Shown: piece after piece, positions 9,780-21,701 of the stretch
Layout: each line of letters starts with the position of its first letter
Numbering within the stretch: the first letter of the stretch is position 1
NCBI GenBank assembly: GCA_015039465.1
Contig: MU130477.1
Span: 306,619 to 370,618, forward strand
Length of the DNA: 64,000 nt
Origin: Phlegmacium glaucopus
Lineage: Eukaryota; Basidiomycota; Agaricomycetes; Agaricales; Cortinariaceae
Direction: 5' to 3'
Notes under the pieces: model-generated
What the model saw: only the letters and a program-made list of their open reading frames with translations
Told to the model about the DNA's origin: nothing
Databases searched by the model: none
Made by a program: the position numbers and the translations under genes

Positions 9780-10644
9780 TAAAAGATTAACCTGGTGGCA
9801 GTTGTTGCACGGTGGCCAACTTTTATGTCTTGTTGTACTGGAGACCTGAGTAAAAAATAATTAGAAAGGTTGTATATGACTCCCAAATGAGATCTGCATG
9901 CGCTACCCCGTCTCATTCCGGCCCCAGCTTTCCAGAGCTTTCCGCATCCAGAAAGTGATTGACACCTAACAGGTCGTGACCCAGAGTAGAACAACCTTTT
10001 GGGTTAATTTGGCCATCGATATCATCCGGGTCTCCACGCGTGATAAGGGCGCGTGTTTGGTGCCAAAATTATAATATCAACCACCTACTCGGCCCTAGTC
10101 TATCGTTTGAAAAAGATCTTCATCCTTTGTTGCTCAAGGATCTGACTAGAGAAGTGAGGTTGTGCTTTCGCAGTCAAACATTATCTGAATCCCAGTGACA
10201 ATCAAACTCGGCATCGCTCTCAGGCTGCGCGGAGCTGCAAATATTATTGGCGTCATATCCGGCGCCCTTGCTTGCAAACTCTGACCTTCCTCGAAATCGA
10301 CTCTGGGGGTAAGGATGCATATCGATGTCGCAAAATCGTCTCCATTCCCCTTCCTTAAGCTTCCTTGCTTCCCCCACCTTCTCCCCCATCCCGTCTCCCA
10401 GGAATGCTACACATCGCTCTGCCCATCCCGTGGCCTCTAGTGGATGTATCGGGAATTCATGGGCGTCATCCAACAATCATCAACATGGCAGGCATGCTGA
10501 ATTACAATCATCATGAGTGTTTTCTATCTTAATGTTCTCGGTTCTTGCGCCAGTTCGGAACCGAACTTTGGCATTACACTAGGAAAAAGGTGGCTGGTCA
10601 TGGTAATAGATCAAGGAGCTTCTCTAATCGGTATGAAGTAGAAC
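9780..10644. other. Intergenic region, one weak minus-strand open frame
   Basis: The only notable feature is an open frame at 10174-10476 on the minus strand (begins LDDAHEFPIHPLEATGW, has ERCVAFLGDGMGEK). It has no ATG start and is bounded upstream by a stop codon without a good splice acceptor. It may be an old exon. No other coding or repeat signal was seen. Confidence 0.4.
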
Positions 10645-11847
10645 TCAGTACCACACAATGCCCTTCATAAGCCGTCTGCCAGTGCGTACGACCTTTGCAC
10701 TCCTTACAAGTCCATCCTCATCGAATTCAGCACCGACATCAACCAAGCCACCTGGATGTCTTAACCTAACGAGATCAATATCATTAGTGGAATTCATCTT
10801 AGCGCGAGAGCTTTGGGTGATATCCCAAGCAATGGTTCCCTCGATCTTCGATGCAACACCGAGACAGAGCGCAACCGTCATCGGTACGGCCTTATGAAGG
10901 ACCCCCATAGAGAGCGCGTGGATCACAATGCTGACGCCCTGAGATAGGTCGCTACTTTCATGTGGTGCGCTTAGCATCGCAATCTTGGGTTGAGCTTGAG
11001 CAGAAGGGTCTAGTCCCATTCTCTGCGCACCCTTTTGGCGAATGAGTTCCAGGATAGGGCCTACTTCTTCTACCGCTGGTCTCTTGCTTTTGAGGTAGTC
11101 ATCCATTGGTAAAAACTGATCCAATTGAGCGTAATTTACAAATACGGTGGGATTGGTGGCATCAACCAAAGAAACCTTAATGGGTGGTATCGACGAGGAT
11201 GAATTAGAACTGGGGACGGGGATATCGAGCAGGTCTGTCGCATTGCCTGAAGGAATCAGCTTCCCTGTACGTGCGCCGCCAGGGTTTACAAAGTCCAAAA
11301 TAATTTTGGATGCTTTTCCCGGGACGCCAGCCACCGTTACTTGAGGTAAATCGAGTACTGGGATACCGAGATCGGAAATCGGAAAGGTAGTATCAATAAC
11401 CTTTTGAGTATTGGTGTTGAAAGATCGGATAGTGGCATGGGTCGAGCCTGTACTTTGTGGAGTGCAAATGCCTTCGTCAACGGCAAAGACTCCAATCATG
11501 CTGGACAAATTCCCACAGTTGCCGGAATAGTCAATAGTACTATCCCGGATGCCAACTTGGACGAATGTATATTCGACTTGTATTCCCCTTGCTCTTTGTT
11601 CTGGGGAAGGGGATCCAACTAGACATATTTTAGAGAGACTTGAGATGCCTCCGCCCATTCCATTGAGTTGTCTTCCATGTTCAGGATCAGGAGAACCCAT
11701 GATACCGAGAAAAATGGGTTCCCAATGTGAGCGTTCGGCTGGAAGAACGGATGTGTTCAGGAAGATTCCTTTGGATGTTCCGCCACGCAAGAATGTGGCT
11801 GGAATAGTGTTGGCAGTGGGTGTGGTAGTACTCATGTTAGCCCGCAT
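10645..11847 (-). CDS. PrpF-family protein (DUF453)
   Basis: A single exon of 400 residues, the usual length of the family. PrpF proteins have two halves with the diaminopimelate-epimerase fold; bacterial PrpF isomerises 2-methylaconitate in the methylcitrate cycle, and relatives isomerise other unsaturated acids. Recognisable are the N-terminal IPATFLRGGTSKGIFL, the GRQLNGMGGGISSLSK segment, the DYSGNCGNLSSMIGVFA segment with the cysteine expected near the active site, and FVNPGGARTGKLIPSGN. The start could be the ATG at 11847 or the one four codons later. The gene runs opposite to the next gene at 12400. The fungal substrate is not established by sequence. Confidence 0.9.
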   Translation of the reverse strand: MRANMSTTTPTANTIPATFLRGGTSKGIFLNTSVLPAERSHWEPIFLGIMGSPDPEHGRQLNGMGGGISSLSKICLVGSPSPEQRARGIQVEYTFVQVGIRDSTIDYSGNCGNLSSMIGVFAVDEGICTPQSTGSTHATIRSFNTNTQKVIDTTFPISDLGIPVLDLPQVTVAGVPGKASKIILDFVNPGGARTGKLIPSGNATDLLDIPVPSSNSSSSIPPIKVSLVDATNPTVFVNYAQLDQFLPMDDYLKSKRPAVEEVGPILELIRQKGAQRMGLDPSAQAQPKIAMLSAPHESSDLSQGVSIVIHALSMGVLHKAVPMTVALCLGVASKIEGTIAWDITQSSRAKMNSTNDIDLVRLRHPGGLVDVGAEFDEDGLVRSAKVVRTGRRLMKGIVWY

Positions 11848-12399
11848 TACTGGGACATCAAGCCTTCATCGGGGGAGAATTTGCTTGGTGCAAGAGTTGA
11901 TAATCGATGAGCTGGCCCAGGGAAGACGCTGGAGCGATAGACTTATCGCTCTCCGTATTCGTATTTGGGAATTTTCTATATATATCGGTGCGTGCCAGCA
12001 CGTGATCCTGTTTGTATTCCTTAATTGGCGATTGCAAGTTCCATGTGAACGTCCTACAGATATACGATATTGGCACGACATACAGAACAAGAGGGAAAAC
12101 AACGTGGAAGAATATTATTATTGAAATATTGAAAGATCATCAGGTAAGCTTTGTTTTCCATATTCTGCCTAGCTCAGGGGCTCAGGCTAATTAGTCACAG
12201 TGACAGCTTGGCAAGAGGTTCAACGACTCCCTTTTCTTTATTCTCACAAGTTATCTTGGACGCCATTCTTTTCGTCCAAGACTCCTACAGAACACCTAAC
12301 TAAAGGTATGTCTAGTGCTCGTCGTTCAAAACTTCAAACTTTGGGGTATAAATATTAACAGATCACCCATTGCAGTTTACGTGTCAAAGACCATTTGAG

Positions 12400-13085
12400 A
12401 TGTCGACACACCCAACATCTTCATCCGCTGGTAGTCCTAGTTCATCCGCCAGCTCATCGACTGCATTGCCCCAGAAAGACCACCGCATTTTTATTGTCTT
12501 TGTGGCCCTAGGAATATTCGGCATGACTCTTGTTGGCATCATCATCTATATCACTGTTCGCCTCAAAAGACGGCGGCCAGATGAGGCTTCTGGACCATAC
12601 AAAGGAACCCTGGTTCACCATGACCATCCCGCAGCTCAGATTTCGCCCTTTGGTGGAGGTGGGCCACATTCAGGAAGAACCATACCACAATTTGGTGAGT
12701 TGCATCTTAATGTTTAAAATACAATATCTACTTCCGCTCTTGTTAACTTTTTCACCTTACAGAACATACCCCAGGAACGGACATGCGAATTGCTTTTCGT
12801 CGACCTGACGGGGCGTGGCACTTTGCTGATTCACGCACACCTTTTACGCCTTCAGGTGTGAAAGATATTGACGTTCATCCACCTGCGTCGCCATCTACAA
12901 GTTTCTTTTCTTTCAACTCAAAGATACCATCGAACAAGGAACGAGAAGTCAAGGCTGCTCGTGACCTTTATAAAGGATATGGTTCAGAATTTGATTTTGA
13001 AACCAATCCATTCGCTCCCCCGCCACCTGCCTACCATCGTGAATCGTGTAACGAGTATTTCGACGGGAATCGTTCACCAGTATGA
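12400..13085 (+). CDS. Small single-pass membrane protein
   Basis: Two exons, 12400-12694 and 12763-13085, give 205 residues with matching phase across a 68-base intron. The N-terminus is Ser/Thr-rich (SSSAGSPSSSASSSTALP), then one membrane helix (IFIVFVALGIFGMTLVGIII) followed by a basic stop-transfer stretch RLKRRRP. The C-terminal tail has proline-rich segments (NPFAPPPPAYH). This is the architecture of many Agaricomycete plasma-membrane proteins with a short glycosylatable outside and a cytosolic tail. No family name or function is recognised. Confidence 0.7.
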
Positions 13086-14290
13086 TAATGGATTATCACT
13101 CTTTTCTTTTCTCTCGGTTTTGGGGCTATATTTGTTGACATCACACTCCTTTTACTTCCTTGAAGCAATTTTCAGCTTGAGTTATCTTTCCTTTCATTCC
13201 TTATGACTAGGCCGCAGGACCGTATTTGCTTTTACTGTCCAATCACACTCCCTTTAGGATCCACCCAACGATTCCCTTCTTTCGCTTTGTGCTTAAGTAT
13301 CATTTTCGTCGCTTTCATTATATATACTTACTTCATCTTAGGGCAACTACCAATTTTACGATCATTTTTTATGTATTTCTTCACGAGCCAACATATTTTT
13401 GAAAAGACTATCACTAGTGCAAAGGATACACTTGAATGAATGAAGACGAGAGGTTGTATGGTATAGATTTAATGGTAAGTTGCACACCCCAGTCAACAGG
13501 CTAGCTCAGTGAAACAAAACTGTTCCTCAGTCCCGAGTTACTAGTATTTACACGGCTCGAGCTGCTTAAACGTCAATCTTGAATGGCTAGAAACAGAGAA
13601 GACCTGTCGCGAAAAGCAATATGGAGATAGTAAATCGTATCAAACGAGTCCTATGATAATCTGAATCGCAATCCCGTTCTCGTAAGAACTTGAAAGGTAA
13701 GACACCAGGAATGCTGCTAGTTAGCTCGCATCTGCGAGTAGTGATGTGGAAGGAATGTAGAAAACGGCCGTGTTGGCCGTGGTGTCGGAGTCCAGAAGCC
13801 GGGGGTGACAGCCAAATGGAAATGTTGCTCATCGTCTTCTTTTATTTGTCCTTCGTTTTTTGACATTCTAGCAGGACTTCCTTCGAACTTGACTAGGACT
13901 CTTGGCTATTCGAATGATCAATACATGGGTAGGTCCCAGGTAGCCCCTTGTCCTTGTGCGATTTTGTGGCCTAAAAGTAACTCCCGACCTCGCTACCAAC
14001 TGTCTTTGAAGTTTTGGTATCAATAAACGCTCTCGAAGTAGCTAGTCCTGAGTTCAGGAACCGATATGACAGTGGCCAGTCAATTTGCGTCGTCCTTCTT
14101 TCAACCATTTCTACACCATTCTTGAAACAACTACCTTCCATTTTTAAATAGTAGGAAATTCTCGAAATTCGACCATGACCCCGCTAGAGGTCGATGATGT
14201 CATGGCGCGTCCGTAGGGGGGTATAAATTGAAAGGGCACCAAGGCTCTATATACAACGAACCCGCCTACTGCTACTACCCTCATACTATC
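13086..14290. other. Intergenic region
   Basis: Pyrimidine-rich 3' DNA of the membrane protein gene lies at 13086-13250. Nothing with coding character was seen between 13440 and 14160. A TATA-like GTATAAATT at 14220-14228 lies about 65 bases before the ATG at 14291. Confidence 0.5.
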
Positions 14291-14583
14291 ATGTCCAACT
14301 TCTTGTTCTAGGAGCTAGGGATAGCAGAGGCCGAGGTCAATTCCAAGCTGTGTTAGTTTATACATGGTCGATACTAACCACTGGCATTTAGGGTTAGGTT
14401 TTTTTGTTACTTGTTCTTACTCCAATGGCCAACCTTCAAAGGATTGCCAATTCTGGCAACGAATGGACACAAAATGACTTGCTCGCATACAACATCAAAG
14501 TTGCCGGTCAGAGCGAGCAAGCTTTCTTTGACACGGAACAACTTCCTGCATTGCCAGAGAGCCTGCGTCCTTTTGCTGACTGA
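14291..14583 (+). pseudogene. Short gene remnant of an Agaricomycete hypothetical family
   Basis: Two protein-like pieces lie together. The first, near 14306-14355, reads RDSRGRGQFQAVL but is out of frame with the ATG at 14291, which meets a stop after seven codons. The second, 14425-14583, is open for 52 codons with NEWTQNDLLAYNIKVAGQ and FFDTEQLPALPESL. Proteins starting with a SRxRDSRGRGQ-like sequence and followed by such a W..NDLLAYNI segment are common in this class of fungi, as far as I recall, and are longer. The rest is missing, so I read it as a truncated remnant. Function unknown. Confidence 0.35.
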
Positions 14584-16142
14584 CACCCCAGAACGTACTT
14601 TGGCCCAAGATGATGAAACTTTCAATCAACGATTAAGTTGCATGATAGCGACGGCTTTGATACATATATTCAATTGTTACTAATTTTCAGCATCCATATC
14701 CTACGTAGCGTCGTTGCATTTATTTTGCTTTCGTTTGAATTTTGCTTGCCTTGGAAAATTCATGCATCGTTCATCTGGAGTAATATAGACATTACTTGAG
14801 GACAGAGTCATTAGGAGTATCTTTTTTCACATCCGAAGATCTCGAAACTGAACTGTCAATATCTAGGCACTAGTCGGATTATCTGACTACTAGTCGCCCT
14901 GCATAATAATTTAATGTAAAGGTACGGTATGAGATGGGGTAGTTTTGCTTTACTGTATTACTGGCTGTTGTATGTAGTTGGACCGTGCTGATGTACTTAG
15001 GGACAGGTCTACCAGGGTGATCGACTGAGGTTGAGCGATGCTCTTAGACTGGTGGTTAATCTCGGCACAGTCAATGGCACTCGCCAACAACATTCACTCA
15101 TGCCATCTAAATGTCATTTTACAAGGCACATACTGCTGCAAACCTAGTTTATGTCCGACCTCGTTTTGTCTTGAGCTTTCGGGCTTTACAGTTTGAAGCC
15201 CAAGCTACGCATGCACTCTATGTGGTTTTGAAGTTCTTGCTTGCATTTCCCTTCAGCCTCGGATGGGTCATAAAGAAGGAAACAGTCGTCCCGCACAGAT
15301 TTGGTTTGTGGGCATGCACAGCATCTGAGAAGAACGGTGGTTCTTACTGGTTAGAATTTTCGCGTAATGAGGACGACATACGGTTTCAAACCCTGTGGAT
15401 TTAGAGGATTCATTTTTGGGTTGGTCGGGTCATATGGTTTGTCTTCTGCTGCTGGTGGAGATGGTGACCACCACTGTGAGATCTAGAAATTAGATATAAG
15501 TAACGTATCGTATCAAGACCATTGTAATTGGATTTATGGTACCTTCCCGAACATTGATTATGAAGAAGAAAAAGAGGGAGCCGAGCTTCGCCGCGCACTG
15601 ATCTTATATGTATACAGAAAACCCGCGGCCAATGCTGGTTCGACATTTTTGAACCATTCAACGTGCAACCTCGACTCAATCCAGTTCCTCGACCCCAAAC
15701 CCCTCAGTGCAGGCGTCATTGCTGGGGTAGCTGTTGTTGGCGGCCTCATTCTCTTGCCCCATAAGAGCTGCCTGGAAAGGGGGCTTTGAAGACGAAAGAG
15801 CAAAGTGTCTGTCCAGAGCGAAATAACTCACTCCGGCAAACCTTCAATTCCCTATCCTACCACCACAGCAGAAGTTTGAACGTCTCTTCATCGATATCGG
15901 AGATCTTGGTCAGGATTCTCACTGTCCAGCGCCAATCTCGCCTAATCATAGACTTATCCTGATCATCTCCAGTTTATTAACTCAAGAATGGCATTGGTAC
16001 ATGCTGATTCCACACCTTTGAAGTCACCAACCATCACACGAGGAAGAACACGACTGCTCCTGCTGGATGACGAAGGAAGCATATAAGGGGCATGCAGCTA
16101 CTCCGTATGCTTTGGCTCTCTACCACTTAGAACCGAAACAGA
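14584..16142. other. Intergenic region with a membrane-protein remnant
   Basis: Most of it shows no coding signal. At about 15655-15790 on the plus strand a short stretch with SAGVIAGVAVVGGLILLP resembles the membrane helix of single-pass surface proteins, preceded by FLDPKPL, but it stops soon after and has no start. It is probably a remnant. Confidence 0.35.
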
Positions 16143-18978
16143 ATGAGTTCCTCCTCATCCTCCTCATCACAAAACCCTCCCGACAACGAGGGTGCCAACC
16201 ATGGAATTGGCCTCTCCGATCCTCGTCTCTTTGAACGAGAGCGCAAGATGCTTGACCTAATAAATCGCATGCATAACACTGGGTGATGTTTGTCGCCTGT
16301 ATGTGTTCGCCCCATTGTTCATCGCCTTTTATACAGTGTGCAGATTGATATGGATCTGCCCCAAATCGCTGTAATCGGCCAACAGAGCGCCGGAAAATCC
16401 TCGGTCATCGAGGCCATCTCTGGAATCACCCTGCCTAGGTCGTCAGGCACCTGTACTCGGTGCGTATTGGCTTGCTATTCGTCTATATTCGCATGAATTG
16501 ATGGTCAATTTATTTAGCTGCCCAACTGAATGTCGTCTCTCGCGTTCACAGTCACCATGGAAATGTGTAGTCTCACTGCGGTTCACCAGTAGCTCACATG
16601 GTCGAGTACGGAACGAAACATTTGGACCTGTTATTTATGATAAAGGTCAAGTGGAAGAAAGAATTCGCCGGGCTCAACGAGCAATTCTGAATCCCTCCAA
16701 GCCCTCTCAGCAATTCTTAACAGACAGCGAAGATGTCCAGCAATCAGAGAAGACTTTTTCCGAGGACTGTGTTTCCCTGCAGATCAGTGGCCCCGACGTA
16801 GCGGATCTTTCATTTTGTGATCTGCCTGGTGCGCTTTTAGTTCCAGTTATTTCCTTGCTTTTGTCCTAATTTGTGTTTTCCTTTAACAAGGCCTCATTTC
16901 CACTGTCAGTAGCAGCAGAGGCGGCACCGGTGATATCAGTCTTGTCCAAAATTTAGTTACCAGCTATATCAAGAAACCTAGTTGCATCATTTTATTGACC
17001 ATAACCTGCGAGAGTGAGCCATCTTATCTTCCCTCCTATCTTCATTATTGTTGCTTAATTGTGTCCAATTAGCCGATTTCGAAAATCAAGGCGCCAATCA
17101 TCTGACCAAAGTTCATGACCCAAACGGGAATCGCACTGTTGGTACGCACCACTTTTTCTATTTACTACTGCAATTATCCCGCTCATAATTACTGCTAGGG
17201 GTTCTCACAAAACCTGACCGAATTCCAGCAGGCGAGGCAGAAAATTGGTTGTCCTTCATACGCAGCGAAAGAGAACTTCTTACAAATGGTTGGTACGCCG
17301 TAAAGCAGCCAGGCTCAAAGGCGATCGAAAGTGGAATAACCTGGGAGCAGGCGAGAGAAGAGGAGGACCGATTCTTTGCAACGGAGCCCGGGTGGAGCGA
17401 TCTCGATACAATTTATCAGAAGTACCTCAGGACCACAAATTTGGTGGCAAGATTGAGTGAGATCTTGTCGGATTTGATCTCGAAAAGGTTTGTTTCACCT
17501 CTATCGTCGTAGTCCATATCATGCAGCATGCTTATTTACTGACCGATCTTGCGCAGGCTTCCCGAAATCCAGAAAGAACTTGACAAAAGCATCTCGGAAA
17601 CCCGTGAACACCTCAACAAGCTCCCAAAGCCGCCTTCTTCGGATCCCGTCAATGAAATCTGCTCCATGATTTATAATTTCACTTCCGACCTTGCTCGACA
17701 TGTAGAGGGCGTACCAGAAAAGGACGGTCTGCTTCAAGTCATACGTCCTGCCCAGGAAAATTTTCGTAAAGCTATACGTGCAACTGCACCCAATTTTCTG
17801 CCTTATGAGGAGAAACTCAAGGCGAATAGGAACCTGAGCTTGCCGACGTTTCTGTCGAATGAGGAAGACCAGAATGAGAGTACAGATGATGCAGTCGCCG
17901 GACCAGATGAGAATAACCCCATTTATATAGACGCCGTCATGGAACGGGCGCATCAGTTAAGCCTTTTTCCGGCTCACGGTCCAGTTATACAAACATAACT
18001 TATTTTTTATTTAGAGCTCACACCCGCGAATTACCAGATCATTATCCTTTTGTCGTCCAGCGGACATTCATTGATGGTGTGACCAAAAAATGGCGTTCGC
18101 CTGCCATAAATCTCTCCACATCCGTCCACAAAGCGGTGTCCGAACATGTCCAGAAACTTGTGAAAGAGCATTTTGGAAGTTACGGGCAAGGGATTCTGGA
18201 GCAGCGAGTCAGGTGAATACTATCTTCTTTACAATGAGCGTTAGCCCATGCTAATATGTCTTGCCTAGGGGGATTGTTCAGCAACACGTTACACATTGTG
18301 TCGAACGCACCGAAGAAAGAATCTCTTGGCTCATCGCTCTGGAAGACAGACCATTTTCCATGAATACTCATTACTTGTCCGACTACAGGAGCAAGTTCTT
18401 AGCATACTACAAAGGCTCTCGTGAGAAATACGAACATACTGATCTCATGAAAGTGATTTCATCCTTTTTAAACCCTCAAAGCCCTCAAGGACCTCGCTTT
18501 CCTCAGGCGGCTAACTCGTTTCCGGCAGGTATTGCGAAAGTTATGGCAGGTTTAGCAGAGATCGGCATGAATGGTATAAAGCCAGAGGACTTGCCGAAAT
18601 TATTGCCGCTTGACAAGATGGAACCTGCATTGATGATCATGGCAGATGTGAGAGCCTACTTTCAAGGTATCTTCATTCCGTGTTTATGAGTTTTCGTACT
18701 GCAACTGATCGACGTTTCTGGCTTTGGTTTGAATTTCAGTTGCGTATAAACGTTTCGTAGATAACATTCCTCTAGCCATCGATCTTGAGCTAGTCAGAGG
18801 ATTGGAGCGCGGCATCCACAGCTCACTATACGCAAACATTGGTGTAAGCGGTCCAGACGCCACTAGCATCTGTCAAAAGTTAGCTGAGGAGTCCCCCGGT
18901 ATCGCCCGTGACAGGGCTGATTTGCTGAAGAAGTTGGAGAGGTTGGAGAACGCTAGTCGGGAACTAGTATATTTCTAG
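16143..18978 (+). CDS. Dynamin-like large GTPase, copy 1
   Basis: A multi-exon gene (about nine exons) for a dynamin-superfamily GTPase. The GTP-binding motifs are in order: G1 [16 protein letters not shown] near residue 60, the G2 threonine in the SGTCT segment, G3 DLPG (split from the next exon by an intron at about 16829), and G4 TKPD just after the intron at about 17143-17198. The stalk follows, and the C-terminal exon carries a GTPase effector domain ([20 protein letters not shown]). There is no PH domain, proline-rich tail or membrane anchor, so it resembles Mx/Vps1-type soluble dynamins that assemble on membranes. The N-terminus is serine-rich. It is a paralogue of 52099-55005. The exact cellular role (vesicle scission, organelle division or other) cannot be decided. 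Confidence 0.9.
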
Positions 18979-19360
18979 AGAGCTTCTTGTTCTTTTTTTT
19001 CAATCATACTTTTCTCAATGTATCTTTTGTACGTATTCGATATGCTGACTATATAGTTTCTTTTCATTCCGAGTCAAATCTTCTCCTGCAAGAGTAACCA
19101 ATTGAACAAATACTTGAATATTTTCATCCTTGAGTGTCATATCCTGACGCGCAGAACTCGGTATCCATGACAGGAAAGTTATTGGGTTGTCGAGGCGTCC
19201 CAGATGCCATACTAGCACAAGTGCGATAAGATAAGATTTGAATGATGCACATGACACGTCCTATAGATCGTTCTCTCGAACCAAACCTCCATTGTGTGCA
19301 CACATTGTATAGGTACGCGACATTCTAGTAAAAAGCATAATACGTATATGTGTCATTGGA

Positions 19361-19397
19361 GTGCATCAGCGTGCATCAGCGTGCATCAGCGTGCAGT
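19361..19397. repeat. Short tandem repeat of GTGCATCAGC
   Basis: Three exact copies of the 10-mer GTGCATCAGC and a partial fourth. The flanking word TGTCATTGGAGTGCA occurs on both sides (19351 and 19402), so a larger unit has also been duplicated. It lies in the promoter region of the formyltransferase gene. Confidence 0.8.
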
Positions 19398-19501
19398 GGC
19401 GTGTCATTGGAGTGCAGCGCGAGCATAGGCGTGCGGATGATACACGCTGGCAAATAAACACATACAACATGTGCCTTTCCAACAGTCACAGGTAGCTAGC
19501 T

Positions 19502-21033
19502 ATGTCGGTGCTGAGGACCTTCTACCGCCAGCAGCGTCTCTTTAAATGCAATCTCAACAGAGTTCAAACCCAACATGATGGCGATACCCATATACCAATA
19601 CGCGGTCTCAAAAACTTAGCTCTAGGTCGCCAGTTTCGCATTCTCTTCATGGGTCGCGACGAATTCTCGTGTCTCGTCTTGGAGGAACTCTTCAAAGCCA
19701 GAGGTATTCCGATAGCCAAGTTGATTTATACAAGAACTTGTTCCTCCAACTGATTAAGCTCGTAGACGTGTGGGAGGAGATTATAATTGCAACTCAACCT
19801 GATATGTATGTTGGACGACGAAAATCAATCCTATCTGTTTGTAAGTTGGATTTTTAGACTTGGTCAAAAATCGCTCATAATTTAAAATGCTTATATGTGC
19901 CTCAGCGCCCCTCAAAATCTTTGGCGAGAAGCTGAAGCTCCCAGTTCATACCATTCCTGAAAAGAAACCTGAATTCAAAACATGGGAGGTGCATGACGCG
20001 ACCATGTCGCGTCTTTTTACTTGCTGATACTTAGTTTAATAGCCACCACATCCCTTTACTCCCTTCGATAAATCTTGTGGCGTACCCCAGCTTAATCACT
20101 TACTTATAACGGCATCGTTTGGACGGATACTGACTGGCGCACAACTGAACTTATTCCATCCGATGCGTAGGCTGAATGTACATCCTTCATTACTGCCTGC
20201 GTATCGTGGTCCTGCACCCATACAACATACTATAATCAACGATGAAAAAGTCTCGGGCGTCTGTATCATCGAGATGTTGAAGAAAAAAGAAGGGATCGAT
20301 GCAGGCCCTGTGTGGGGATCTATTAAAATGGTATGTTTCTTGGCCTTCCGTCACAGAAAAGCGTTTGACAAGCACTCTAAAGCCTGTTCCTATGAACGCC
20401 AACTTTCCAGGTTTACGCAAATTGCTTGCAATTGAAGGGGGAAAACTACTTGTATTGGTCTTGAGAGATATGATCCATGACAAGGTCTCTCTTGATATGC
20501 TTCTATTTTTATGCAAGTTGTTGACGGCTAATTGTAGATTGCTCCTGTTCCTCAAACTTCGGCTGAAGGGCATCCATTTGCGCCTATGATTTCCACGGAC
20601 GATGCCCTCGTCAACTTCTTCACAATGTCAGCAGGCACCATCAGTAGACGACATCGGGCTTTCTCGCACCAGGTATTATTGTTTCTGTCTGTGCAGCAAT
20701 CTCGGTGATGTGAGGTTGGCTAATACCCGTTTTTTTTTTACTGAACAGAAACCTCTCTTCACCCATCTACCAACCTCACAGTGTCTTCAACTCCATGATT
20801 TGACTACAACGACAGCTACGTCGGCGAACCTTCCCTTTCAACCCGGTGCAGCAATGTTCAACAAATCCACAGACTCACTGGTTGTGAGATGCGCAGAAGG
20901 TTCTCTGTTGAACGTCAGCCAGGTAAAGCCAGAAGGAAAGCGTTTGATGACTGCGAAGGATTGGTGGAATGGGTTGCGGGACGTGGAGGAAGGCGGAGGC
21001 TTTGTCCCCCTCGGACTACCAACTAACCAATAA
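19502..21033 (+). CDS. FMT1: Methionyl-tRNA formyltransferase, mitochondrial
   Basis: It formylates methionyl-initiator tRNA in mitochondria using 10-formyl-tetrahydrofolate. About six exons can be followed: 19502-19703, then from 19766, and onward. The N-terminal residues before [20 protein letters not shown] are basic with few acids, as for a mitochondrial presequence. The catalytic core shows [18 protein letters not shown], with the Asn and His of the active site, and GIDAGPVW with the catalytic Asp (family MDAG). The C-terminal part has the RRHRAFSHQ and [19 protein letters not shown] segments of the C-terminal domain. The exon boundaries between 20335 and 20545 are uncertain. It is the nearest gene downstream of dynamin copy 1, on the same strand. 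Confidence 0.85.
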
Positions 21034-21701
21034 TAAGCAGAGTGTATTTATGGACCGGAGACCTGATGAGATCTGGCATATGTTGCATTCCGACTCTCTT
21101 GTGCCTGTTTCATTTCTTTTTCCTTTAGACCAATGCACCGTCTCAAAACCATTAGACGTCTGTCAAAGAGTAAGGCAGTCGTCACACAGGCACCTACTTT
21201 TATTTGAAATAACAAGCTGCAGCTATAGACGACTTGAGCAGACTGGACAATGATTTCAACGTCCTAGGTGACCCCTGCAATCATTGGCATAATCTGAACG
21301 CCTGAGTCCTTAGCATACTAAATAACTCTTTCGCAACTGAAAGTGAGATTCATCTAACACTTCCACTGGTAGCGCACTACTATGTTTTGCCACAACTCAG
21401 GATCTTTGAAGCTCGGCGAGGGAAAATCCTAACCCTTTGACCAGGATATAACTTGATGTAAATGTAGATAAGAGGGGCGTTTATCTTCCTCCTGACGGTG
21501 GAACCTAATACTACGCAGTGATTCAATTGATTTTATTTATCGTGATGGGAGATGATCAAGAAGTGCACGCCGGCATCGATGCAAGCCGAACGAAGCCGAC
21601 AAGCTATGTATGTATGCCGAGTCATTGACGGCAGGGTCGGCTGCAAGACCGAGTCATATCTGGTATATAAGTCCTGATAGAATGTCTCACTGCGATTTAG
21701 A
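21034..21701. other. Intergenic region, promoter of the DUF2828 gene
   Basis: No coding signal. A direct near-repeat around GCCGAACGAAGCCGACAAGC is seen at 21585-21605, and a TATA element lies at 21664-21670. Confidence 0.5.
21664..21670 (+). promoter_or_regulatory. TATA box candidate
   Basis: TATATAA 32 bases before the ATG at 21702. This is close, which would imply a very short 5' leader; an upstream start is also possible. Confidence 0.4.

Noticed and set aside
10174..10476. Confident gene call for the minus-strand frame near 10.3 kb
   Set aside because: There is no ATG, it is closed upstream by a stop, and no splice acceptor or family was recognised. It is kept only as a note on the intergenic region.
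8775..13085. Secondary-metabolite cluster around the methyltransferase and PrpF genes
   Set aside because: No polyketide synthase, peptide synthetase, terpene synthase, oxidase or transporter is present. The three genes have no evident common pathway.
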